Below, one piece after another: positions 8,174 through 15,742 of a stretch of DNA of 64,000 bases. Within the stretch, counting starts at the first letter, position 1, and every line of letters starts with the position of its first letter. The DNA is from an uncultured Pseudoteredinibacter sp. GTDB taxonomy: Bacteria; Pseudomonadota; Gammaproteobacteria; Pseudomonadales; Cellvibrionaceae. The stretch spans positions 868,001-932,000 of the forward strand of contig NZ_CANMYE010000001.1 of assembly GCF_947502065.1 (NCBI RefSeq), written 5' to 3'. The translations under genes were made by a program, and so were the position numbers. The notes below the pieces were generated by a model that saw only the letters and a list, made by a program, of their open reading frames with translations, had not been told where the DNA came from and did no database searches.

Positions 8174-10759
8174 TTAGAAGTTGTAACCTAATCGAAGCAT
8201 GTATCGACGAGGGGCATCATAGCTGCCTTTTACAACACCTCGGTTAAAACCAAAGTAGTTTTTGGTATCTTCATCGGTGAGATTGGAGCCGCGCAATTCG
8301 ATATAGTATTGGCCGTCACTAGGTTCATAACGTAAGCTCGCATCAACTTTCGTATAGGCTTCTTGTTTTTGTGACAAGTGCTTACCATCATAATTGGTGA
8401 TATCTAGCCACATATCATCTTGCCAGCGAACTGAGATATACGGCTTGAGGGTGGCGCCGTTACTTAGTTCAATGCTGTGCTCATAATTCAGTGTCATGGA
8501 TAAACTGGGGGCAAAGGGAAGTTCATTGCCTTTAATGCTGCTATAAGAACCTTCATTACACTCGGTTTGCCCATATATGGTGCGTTCGGCACAGGCGTAA
8601 CTGTCTGAATAGTCTCCTTCACCAACAATCTGAGAATCGAGCATGGCAAGGAAGCCGGATACGCGACCGTTTTCCCACGGGATTGTATCGAACTCAACTT
8701 CTAAGCCCTTAATTTCAGATGCACGTAGGTTATCCGTCGTCCAGGCATTAACGGGATCACCAAAATTCGGGGAATCTGGATTTTCGTTGACGCCTACTTG
8801 TTTCTCACCTGTATGTTGCATGTCAGTGTAGTCGCTAAAAAACGCCGTCACACTTAAACGTAATTTTTCGTCAAATAGAGTGCCTTTATAGCCCAGCTCA
8901 TAGGTTTTAACGTATTCTGGGTCGTAACTTAGCAATTCTAAACAGCCGTTGGCACAGGTGTCGAACTCTTCATACATGCCACCCATTTTATAGCCGGTAG
9001 CGACAGAAGCGAAAAGCATTTGCTCATCGTCATGGAAATACTGAGCACCAAGGCGATAAGTATTTTGACTCCAATCTTGGGCGACATTATTGGGACCATA
9101 AACCGGTAGGACTGTGCCTAAAGGAGCCGTGTTGCCCATGCCGAACTGTAAATCGTTGGATTGATGAGCGCGAATGCCGCTAGGTGTGTGTAGGCCAGCG
9201 TACCACCCTTCATTACCCCACCAGAATGCGTGTGTCATGCCGCCTTCATCAGTTTTACGATCTTGCGTATGACGTGCTCCAAGCGTAAGGTTCAGTTTAT
9301 CTTGAATGCGATAATCAAATTGCACAAAGGCAGCTTTTGATTGTGTGGTACGACGATTTTGATCAAATACCCAGCTGTCTGGTAGGCCGTCCGGATTAAA
9401 ACCTAATGGGTGGTCATCACTTGGGTAATAGGTTTTAATCGCTAACATTTCCATGTCATAACGAATTTTCTTTGTTTCGTTTAAATAAAACAATCCGGCT
9501 ACATATTGTAGGTTTGAATCACCAGACGATTTGATTTGAAGCTCGTGAACCGTAGTGCGATAGCGGCTATGAACGGTTTCCCAGCTCTCATCATGAATTG
9601 GGTAGTAACCGGTTAAAGCTGCAGCTTCAGTCTGAGCTTCTCCGATATCTGACCAAGCCGCGGCTGGATGAGCACCGCCATCAACGTCAGAGATTTGCGC
9701 GCGAGTCATATCTTGAAAGCTAGCACGGTAGTCCAAATCGATGGAGTCGCTAAGTGCATAGTTAATATGAAGCCGTGCGTCATCGATATCGAGATCTTTC
9801 TCACCTGGCACATTGATTTTCGCGTATCTAAGGCTGTGATCACATGCATTGACGGTTCCCGCTGCCTGCTCACAGTCCACATGGGAGATATTGCCGGCAC
9901 CATTGTCTGCGAAGTGTTCAATGGTTGCTAAGATGCTTAAGTCGTCACTTGGGGTCCATTTTGCAATTGCACGAGCACCCCACTGGTCAGAGTTGTTGTA
10001 ATAGTCGGCGGAACTTAGTTCTCGGTTACGGCGCTGATCTACATCTGGAATACCGTCAGCTTCGATGCCATTGTGAGGCGAAGCTAAGTCAGTAAGATCC
10101 ATTTCTTGATCCATAAAACCGTCGCGTTTGTCGTACATGAACGTTGTACGCACAGCCAGATCTTCTGTAATCGGCAGGTTTAACATGCCGCGTATTTGGC
10201 GCGAGTTGTAATTACCAATTTCACCTTCAATGCGCCCAAATGTTTCACCGAAAACGGGTTTGGCCGGAATAATATTAATGCTACCGCCGAGTGAATTCAT
10301 GCCAAACAAGGTGCCTTGTGGGCCACGCAGCACTTCGACTTGCTCTAAATCGTACATCAGTGCAAGAGCGCCTTGTGGTCTCGGTGAGTAAGCACCATCA
10401 ATATGATAAGACACCGCGCTCTCACCGACTTCAGTAAAGTCAGTTGATGTTACTCCGCGAATGGTGGTCGCTGTTCCAGAGTCACTACCGGCAGCCAATT
10501 GTATGTTGGGTAATCGGCCAGCAAGATCGCGGGCGCTATTAATACCCTGTCTTTGCAGTTCTCCTTGATTCATTGCGGATACTGCTAGGGGAGTATCCAT
10601 TAGATTGGTTTTTCTTTTTGTTGCTGTAACAACAATCTCCTCTAAAGTTGAGGCACTATTGTTTTCGGCCACCGCCTGTACAGCTAATGGTAAATTCGCA
10701 GCCATGACAGCCAGCGATAAGATTGATCTTGGTTTTGGAATTGTTCTAAGGCTAAACAT
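8174..10759 (-). CDS. TonB-dependent receptor of the sugar locus
   Basis: 861 aa, full length. A signal peptide (about residues 1-31) is followed by the TonB box region LEEIVVTATKRK, the plug (VEVLRGPQGTLFGMNSLGG) and a long beta barrel ending in LRLGYNF with a terminal Phe, the outer-membrane insertion signal. Role: TonB-energised import of an oligosaccharide or other large ligand. Context (GH9, sugar permease, NagB, divergent AraC gene) suggests a glucosamine- or glucan-derived oligosaccharide. I see no SusD homologue, as usual outside Bacteroidetes. The 473-base region upstream is shared with the divergent AraC gene, which is the likely regulator. Confidence 0.93.
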   Translation of the reverse strand: MFSLRTIPKPRSILSLAVMAANLPLAVQAVAENNSASTLEEIVVTATKRKTNLMDTPLAVSAMNQGELQRQGINSARDLAGRLPNIQLAAGSDSGTATTIRGVTSTDFTEVGESAVSYHIDGAYSPRPQGALALMYDLEQVEVLRGPQGTLFGMNSLGGSINIIPAKPVFGETFGRIEGEIGNYNSRQIRGMLNLPITEDLAVRTTFMYDKRDGFMDQEMDLTDLASPHNGIEADGIPDVDQRRNRELSSADYYNNSDQWGARAIAKWTPSDDLSILATIEHFADNGAGNISHVDCEQAAGTVNACDHSLRYAKINVPGEKDLDIDDARLHINYALSDSIDLDYRASFQDMTRAQISDVDGGAHPAAAWSDIGEAQTEAAALTGYYPIHDESWETVHSRYRTTVHELQIKSSGDSNLQYVAGLFYLNETKKIRYDMEMLAIKTYYPSDDHPLGFNPDGLPDSWVFDQNRRTTQSKAAFVQFDYRIQDKLNLTLGARHTQDRKTDEGGMTHAFWWGNEGWYAGLHTPSGIRAHQSNDLQFGMGNTAPLGTVLPVYGPNNVAQDWSQNTYRLGAQYFHDDEQMLFASVATGYKMGGMYEEFDTCANGCLELLSYDPEYVKTYELGYKGTLFDEKLRLSVTAFFSDYTDMQHTGEKQVGVNENPDSPNFGDPVNAWTTDNLRASEIKGLEVEFDTIPWENGRVSGFLAMLDSQIVGEGDYSDSYACAERTIYGQTECNEGSYSSIKGNELPFAPSLSMTLNYEHSIELSNGATLKPYISVRWQDDMWLDITNYDGKHLSQKQEAYTKVDASLRYEPSDGQYYIELRGSNLTDEDTKNYFGFNRGVVKGSYDAPRRYMLRLGYNF

Positions 10760-11232
10760 GCTTTCTCCAACTGCTCCCTATTTATAATTCGCAAACTCAT
10801 AATGCCGAAATCTGATTTTTAAAGTGGCACTATTACAACCGGTGTTGATACTTTTAATACAAGAAGGCCAAATAATTTGATAATCAAATAAATCACTCGT
10901 TGTTGCTGTGCTTATTTCCCAAGGAAGAAGAAATTATTTTTAAAGCAAAGCTAGTTATCACTACAAAATTAAAGGCACTTGGAGCTGTGACTGATTTCTC
11001 AAAAATAATTGTGCAAAGTGTCAAGATTAAAAGACCCTCTATTTTTGTTAATGCATCTGTCGTTTAATTGTTGCGCCTTGAACGTTTGGTCGTTTATCGT
11101 AGCTTCAACTGTTTATCATTGAAGCGCAAGGTGAAGTGAAATCAATGAATAATAAGTAAGAAAATTAGATATAGCACTAAAGTATTAGGTGGAAGTTTTA
11201 GTTTTGGGTAAATTAGGTTTTAGTGTGACGCA
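10760..11232. other. Divergent promoter region between TonB receptor and AraC gene
   Basis: 473 AT-rich bases without a credible gene. It must hold the promoters of both divergent genes. The only clear element I see is the 15-bp palindrome at 10875-10889. No terminator or known RNA was recognised. Confidence 0.6.
10875..10889. promoter_or_regulatory. 15-bp palindrome, candidate operator
   Basis: ATTTGAT-A-ATCAAAT, perfectly symmetric, 116 bases upstream of the receptor start and 344 upstream of araC. Placement fits a regulator site, but AraC proteins usually bind direct repeats, so a different dimeric regulator could bind here. Confidence 0.35.
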
Positions 11233-12117
11233 ATGAAAGCTATGTACGAAAAGGTGTTGCCAACACCGAACTCTTCTTGGCGGTTTCATCTCTATCGTTT
11301 AGATGAAATACCATTTAATTGGCATTATCACTCCGAGTATGAAATATGCTTAACCTTAAACAGTAGGGGGCAGCGCTTTATTGGTGATGATATTTCAAAT
11401 TACGATAACTTCGATCTGGTATTTTTAGGGCCTAATCTTCCCCATACCTGGCACTCAAAAGAACTGCTGCATGAATTGGGTGAGCAACACTTTACCTTCG
11501 TGGCGCAGCTGCCAATGCAATGGCTCGAAAATTTTGCTGGCAGCATGCCAGAACTTGATTCTTTGGGAGATTTACTGCAGCGCTCGGCAAGGGGGGTGGA
11601 GTTTTCCAGGGCGACGGCAGTTAAGTGTGCCAATTTGTTCTATAAAATGGTCGACGCTGATCCGATGTCTAGGTTTGTCATGCTATTTCAGATATTGGAG
11701 TTACTCATCTCGGATAAAAACGCTTCGACAATTGCCAGTGTCGGCCAAGATTTAAGGACTGGATATGATAGCTCCTCAAGTAAAGCTGAGCGAATAATCA
11801 ATTATATTTTCGAGCACTATACTGAAAACTTAAAGGCGGCCCAATTAGCTGAGTTCGCCCATATGAGTACTAATCACTTTCATCGTTTTATCAAGCAACG
11901 GACGGAAAAAACATTCACCGAGTTGGTAACCCAGCTCAGGATTGGAAAAGCCTGCTCTTTGTTGGTGAATAGCAGCTTGCCAATTGCTAATATTTCTGAG
12001 CGTTGTGGTTTCAATAATATTTCAAATTTTAATAGAAGGTTCTACCAAGAAAAGTCGTTAACCCCTAGTGCTTTTCGTAAGAAGTACTTAAGCAAAGGGG
12101 GCGTCACCTTGCTCTAG
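11233..12117 (+). CDS. AraC-family transcriptional regulator with cupin sensor domain
   Basis: 294 aa. The N-terminal half is a cupin-like sensor: NWHYHSEYEICL and LVFLGPNLPHTW carry the usual His-rich strands. The C-terminal 100 residues hold two helix-turn-helix motifs; the second (IANISERCGFNNISNFNRRFYQEKSLTPSAFRKKY) matches the AraC signature. Family role: sugar-responsive activator. It is divergent from the TonB receptor and probably controls it and perhaps the GH9-permease pair. It converges with nagB, the two stops overlapping by 4 bases. Function as activator of this locus is inferred from position. Confidence 0.88.
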   Translation: MKAMYEKVLPTPNSSWRFHLYRLDEIPFNWHYHSEYEICLTLNSRGQRFIGDDISNYDNFDLVFLGPNLPHTWHSKELLHELGEQHFTFVAQLPMQWLENFAGSMPELDSLGDLLQRSARGVEFSRATAVKCANLFYKMVDADPMSRFVMLFQILELLISDKNASTIASVGQDLRTGYDSSSSKAERIINYIFEHYTENLKAAQLAEFAHMSTNHFHRFIKQRTEKTFTELVTQLRIGKACSLLVNSSLPIANISERCGFNNISNFNRRFYQEKSLTPSAFRKKYLSKGGVTLL

Positions 12118-12890
12118 CTTGCCTGTTTACGTCTGTCTTCTTCTAACATGTAGTAATCTCGACTGCTGAGTAATTGTGCTGCAGCTTCGTCAATTACAAT
12201 AGTGCTATCAGCGTGCTGCTGTAGCGCTGAGGCCGGAAAAAAGGCACTTATAGGCCCTTCTACGCAGTGCTTGATAGCGAGGGCTTTTTGCTCTCCTGTA
12301 GCGATTAGTAGTATTTTTTTTGCCTCTAGGATAGTTCCGATACCCATAGTGAGTGCAGAGCTAGGCTGAAACTCTTCAGGCTTAAAAAAACGGCTGTTTG
12401 CTAGGATAGTATCGTTGCTGAGAGATTTTACACGGGTGCGTGAAGATAAGCTTGAGCCTGGTTCATTAAAGCCAATATGGCAGTTTCTTCCAATACCCAA
12501 GAGTTGTAAATCAATTCCCCCGAAAGCTTTTATTTTGTCTTCATAGCATTTTGCTTCATGCTCCAAATCTGAGCTACTGCCGTTTGGGATGTGGGTATTG
12601 AGCAAGGGGATATCGATATGTTTATACAGCTGCTCGTTCATAAACTGACGGTAGCTTTGATCGTTGTCGGGACAGATCCCGATATATTCATCCAAGTTAA
12701 AGGTAGTGCAGTGTTTGAAGCTAAGTTGTGCTCTTTGGTGCGCTTGGATTAACTTTTGATAGCAGGCAATAGGGCTTGATCCGGTAGCTAAGCCGAGGAC
12801 AGCATTTTTATTTGTTGTAACAGAATGGCTAATGAAGTCCGCACTGTATTGTGCGACTTCATCTTCCGTTTTCAAGATAACTACTTTCAT
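12114..12890 (-). CDS. nagB: Glucosamine-6-phosphate deaminase
   Basis: 258 aa from the ATG at 12890, which begins MKVVILKTEDEV like other NagB proteins and is preceded by an AGG-type ribosome site. A longer frame to 12998 would overlap the upstream gntR and is rejected. Family motifs: LGLATGSSP (substrate loop), NLDEYIG and GIGRNCHIGFNEPGSS. Reaction: glucosamine-6-P to fructose-6-P plus ammonia in the cytoplasm. It lies 67 bases downstream of gntR in the same direction. No NagA deacetylase is present in the window, so the locus is better suited to glucosamine than to GlcNAc unless nagA is elsewhere. Confidence 0.93.
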   Translation of the reverse strand: MKVVILKTEDEVAQYSADFISHSVTTNKNAVLGLATGSSPIACYQKLIQAHQRAQLSFKHCTTFNLDEYIGICPDNDQSYRQFMNEQLYKHIDIPLLNTHIPNGSSSDLEHEAKCYEDKIKAFGGIDLQLLGIGRNCHIGFNEPGSSLSSRTRVKSLSNDTILANSRFFKPEEFQPSSALTMGIGTILEAKKILLIATGEQKALAIKHCVEGPISAFFPASALQQHADSTIVIDEAAAQLLSSRDYYMLEEDRRKQAS

Positions 12891-12942
12891 TGGTATTACC
12901 TGTGGCTGTGTGATTTGCCGAGAGCATACCAAAGCAATACCA
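12891..12942. promoter_or_regulatory. TGGTATT-type half-sites before nagB
   Basis: TGGTATT touches the nagB start codon (12891-12897), with ATACCA half-sites at 12926-12931 and 12937-12942. These match the half-sites of the gntR-pgi region and may let the GntR protein act on nagB directly. Spacing is irregular, so confidence is low. Confidence 0.35.
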
Positions 12943-12957
12943 AAATGACAAAGGTAC

Positions 12958-13737
12958 TTATTTACTATTTTCGGCCCACAGCTCAGCCACGAAATCAAAG
13001 CGCTCAGCTAGATAGTACGAGCGTGTAAATTCGACAGCTTGATCATTTTGATCGTAACTAATACGTTGCACGGCCATGGCGACAGAGCCATTTTCTACCT
13101 GCAGTAATTGCGCAATATTGTTGTCTAAGGCACAAGCATTTATTCGTTGAATTGCCCTTACTGGAGCGTGTCCGGCCGCTTGCATGGCGCTATATACTGA
13201 AGCTGTGATCTCGGTGTCGTCGCCAAGAATCTGTACGGGTATAGCGCAAATATCGTAAGACATGGGCTCGCCATTGCTTAAGCGAACACGGTTGATGCGA
13301 TGTACCTCTTGCTGTTTTAAACCTAGGGCAAGGGTTTCTTCTGCATTGGCTAATCCAATTTGGCTGCTGATCAGTTTGGAGCTGGGATTTAAGCCTTTTT
13401 CCTCCATATCTTGAGTGAAGCTTCGAAGCTTGGCCATCGATTGTGGCAATCTAGAGCAGCTGGCGGCTTGTTTCGGGTTAAGCGCGAATGTTCCGGATCC
13501 TGGTCGTTTAACACAGTACTTTTGTTCTTCAAGCGCCGCTATCGCTTTGCGCATAGTGACTCGTGAAACAGCAAGCTCCTCGGCAAATGCGCGTTCTGGA
13601 AGTAGTGGGCTATTGTGTTGGATGTTCCCTGATTCAATGGCCTCTTTGATGGCATCGGCGATTTGTACATATAGCGGGATATTTGCGTTTTTGTTGATGT
13701 TTATACTGCTGTTGCTACTCACTAGGTGTTCAGTCAT
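12958..13737 (-). CDS. GntR/HutC-family repressor (NagR/NagQ/DasR-like)
   Basis: 259 aa. Residues about 17-85 form the GntR winged helix (PLYVQIADAIKEAIESG, LPERAFAEELAVSRVTMRKAIAALEEQ); residues about 100-245 are the UTRA ligand domain. This architecture is that of regulators sensing glucosamine-6-P or GlcNAc-6-P. It is the first gene before nagB on the same strand and is divergent from pgi, with two inverted TGGTATT/AATACCA repeats between them. I infer repression of gntR-nagB and possibly pgi, relieved by an amino-sugar phosphate. Family assignment is firm; the effector is inferred. Confidence 0.88.
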   Translation of the reverse strand: MTEHLVSSNSSININKNANIPLYVQIADAIKEAIESGNIQHNSPLLPERAFAEELAVSRVTMRKAIAALEEQKYCVKRPGSGTFALNPKQAASCSRLPQSMAKLRSFTQDMEEKGLNPSSKLISSQIGLANAEETLALGLKQQEVHRINRVRLSNGEPMSYDICAIPVQILGDDTEITASVYSAMQAAGHAPVRAIQRINACALDNNIAQLLQVENGSVAMAVQRISYDQNDQAVEFTRSYYLAERFDFVAELWAENSK

Positions 13738-13787
13738 TTTCCGTCCTACGCCTGCACAATTACTAACTGTTTGCTTGTCTAATGGAT

Positions 13788-13811
13788 AATACCAAAGTTT
13801 AAATTGGTATT
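13788..13811. promoter_or_regulatory. Candidate GntR operator 1 (10-base spacer)
   Basis: Inverted repeat AATACCA (13788-13794) and TGGTATT (13805-13811) separated by 10 bases, 50 bases upstream of the gntR start. TGGT-containing half-sites are typical of the DasR/NagR branch of GntR regulators. Confidence 0.6.
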
Positions 13812-13881
13812 GCTACTATGGAAAGATCTTTATAATTTCAATCCAAAAAACTTACAGATTGATTATATTCATACATATAAT

Positions 13882-13915
13882 AATACCATTCTATCAAAGG
13901 TTTTATCTTGGTATT
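13882..13915. promoter_or_regulatory. Candidate GntR operator 2 (20-base spacer)
   Basis: The same half-sites, AATACCA (13882-13888) and TGGTATT (13909-13915), now 20 bases apart, that is one extra helical turn relative to operator 1. It lies about 130 bases upstream of pgi. Confidence 0.5.
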
Positions 13916-14045
13916 AGATGGTTTGGCAAAGGCTGATAACCTTAAGCAAAGCAAGGTTCTCGTGTGGCATTCTGGACTTATCAAAATGCCGGCTCTTTTG
14001 GGTGAATAGCGAGGTTTATAGTGAGTTTTGCCGGGGGCAAAGATT

Positions 14046-15671
14046 GTGTCATTGATCTCTAAATCAATAATTTGGCAGCGTTTAGCTGAACACCAAGCTG
14101 ATATCAGCAAGAAAAGTCTGGTGGATCTGTTTCAGGCAGACCCCTCAAGGGCTCAAAAGCTCCGTATTGAGGCCGCTGGTGTGACCTTAGACTATTCCAA
14201 GAATTTAATTAACCAGCAAACGCTGGATTTGCTTTATGAGCTCGTCATAGAGAAGAATCTTGGTGAACAGATTAAGCAGTTGATGAAAGGCGGGGTTGTT
14301 AATTGCACGGAAAACCGCCAAGCGCTGCATACTTCATTACGATGTGATTCTGGACGTGAAAACTGTCAGCAAAAGCGTGTTAATACAACATTTCGTCGAA
14401 TGGGAGAGTTTGTTAACCGTGTACACACCGGTGATTATCGCGGCAGTAACAATAAATTTATAACAGATGTTGTGAATATAGGTATAGGCGGCTCTCATTT
14501 GGGGCCCATGATGGTGAATGAGGCCTTGTTGCCATATAAGCGCAGTAGTTTGCGTTGCCACTTTGTCTCTAATGTCGACTCTTCGGAGATCCACCACGTA
14601 CTTGAAGATTTAGACCCAGAATCAACCCTGTTTATCGTTGCTTCGAAAACCTTTACAACAACAGAGACGCTGACCAATGCAAATACGGCGCGGCAGTGGT
14701 TTGTTGATAACAGCTTAGCTGATGCAGATGTCGCTCGTCATTTTATTGCAGTTACGGCCAACGTAGAAAATGCTAAGAACTTTTCGATTGAAGAAAGTAA
14801 TATATTTCCGATGTGGGACTGGGTTGGCGGCCGCTATTCTCTGTGGTCAGCAATTGGCCTACCCATAGCATTGTGTATGGGGATGGATATTTTTGATGAG
14901 CTGCGCGCTGGAGCTGAGGAAATGGATTTACATTTTCTCGATACGCCATTCGAGCAAAACATGCCTGTAATTATGGCGTCTTTGTCTTTGTGGTATATAA
15001 ATTTCTGGGATGCTCATTCTACAGCGGTGTTGCCTTACGACCACCACTTAACTTACTTTACCAAATACCTACAACAGTTAGACATGGAGAGTAATGGTAA
15101 GCAGGTTACTAATTTTGGCGAACGCGTGCCATATCATACCTCTCCAATTATCTGGGGGGATGTAGGTACTAATGGGCAGCATTCCTTTCATCAGCTGTTG
15201 CACCAGGGTACGCGATTTATTCCTACTGACTTTATTATTAGCATGCAAGCCGCTTACCCAATGAGAAATCACCATGCTTTGCTTTTTGCCAATTGTTTGG
15301 CGCAAAGTAGGGCATTGATGACTGGTAAGACCGAAGCGGAAGCTGTAGAAGAACTAATTAAGCAGGGGCTTGATAAAGAGGACGCAGAATCCTTGGCTCC
15401 ACACAAGGCAATGCCAGGAAGTCGCCCCAGCAATACCCTGTTACTTAAGGAGCTCTCCCCTAAGAGGCTAGGGGCATTGATAGCATTGTATGAGCACAAG
15501 ACTTTTGTTCAAAGTGTGTTGTGGGATATCAATGCCTTTGATCAATGGGGCGTGGAATTAGGTAAAGAGCTAAGCTCAGAAATATACAGTGCGCTATGTG
15601 GCCATGATTTCCCAGAGAAAACAGATCCGTCGACGAGAAATTTAATAGAGGATTACCGCTCGGCAATCTAG
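14046..15671 (+). CDS. pgi: Glucose-6-phosphate isomerase
   Basis: 541 aa from GTG 14046, close to the usual 549 aa. Conserved segments are present in order: DYSKNLI near the N-terminus, VNIGIGGSHLGP, SKTFTT(T)ET, FPMWDWVGGRYSLWSAIGL (PGI signature) and the C-terminal SVLWDINAFDQWGVELGK signature. Reaction: glucose-6-P/fructose-6-P interconversion. The GTG has a GGGGG ribosome site 9 bases upstream, and this start aligns with E. coli Pgi; a TTG at 14028 is the alternative. Being divergent from gntR and next to nagB, it would handle the fructose-6-P made from glucosamine. Confidence 0.93.
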   Translation: MSLISKSIIWQRLAEHQADISKKSLVDLFQADPSRAQKLRIEAAGVTLDYSKNLINQQTLDLLYELVIEKNLGEQIKQLMKGGVVNCTENRQALHTSLRCDSGRENCQQKRVNTTFRRMGEFVNRVHTGDYRGSNNKFITDVVNIGIGGSHLGPMMVNEALLPYKRSSLRCHFVSNVDSSEIHHVLEDLDPESTLFIVASKTFTTTETLTNANTARQWFVDNSLADADVARHFIAVTANVENAKNFSIEESNIFPMWDWVGGRYSLWSAIGLPIALCMGMDIFDELRAGAEEMDLHFLDTPFEQNMPVIMASLSLWYINFWDAHSTAVLPYDHHLTYFTKYLQQLDMESNGKQVTNFGERVPYHTSPIIWGDVGTNGQHSFHQLLHQGTRFIPTDFIISMQAAYPMRNHHALLFANCLAQSRALMTGKTEAEAVEELIKQGLDKEDAESLAPHKAMPGSRPSNTLLLKELSPKRLGALIALYEHKTFVQSVLWDINAFDQWGVELGKELSSEIYSALCGHDFPEKTDPSTRNLIEDYRSAI

Positions 15672-15678
15672 ATATACC

Positions 15679-15700
15679 CCCCCGCCGTCGCGGGCGGGGG
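15679..15700. terminator. GC-rich hairpin between convergent pgi and M16 peptidase genes
   Basis: Arms CCCCCGCC and GGCGGGGG around a 6-base loop. There is no T tract on either side, so intrinsic termination is uncertain. Confidence 0.4.
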
Positions 15701-15742
15701 CGCTTGAAATGTTAAACTAATAATTTCTGCTGGCTGAAGCGT

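Noticed and set aside
12891..12998. N-terminal extension of nagB up to 12998
   Set aside because: It overlaps the gntR stop region and its residues are not NagB-like; the ATG at 12890 matches the family start.
14021..14062. 13-codon GTG frame with a GAGG site just before pgi, as a leader peptide
   Set aside because: Too short and the coding content shows no regulatory codon run; probably chance overlap with the real pgi start region.
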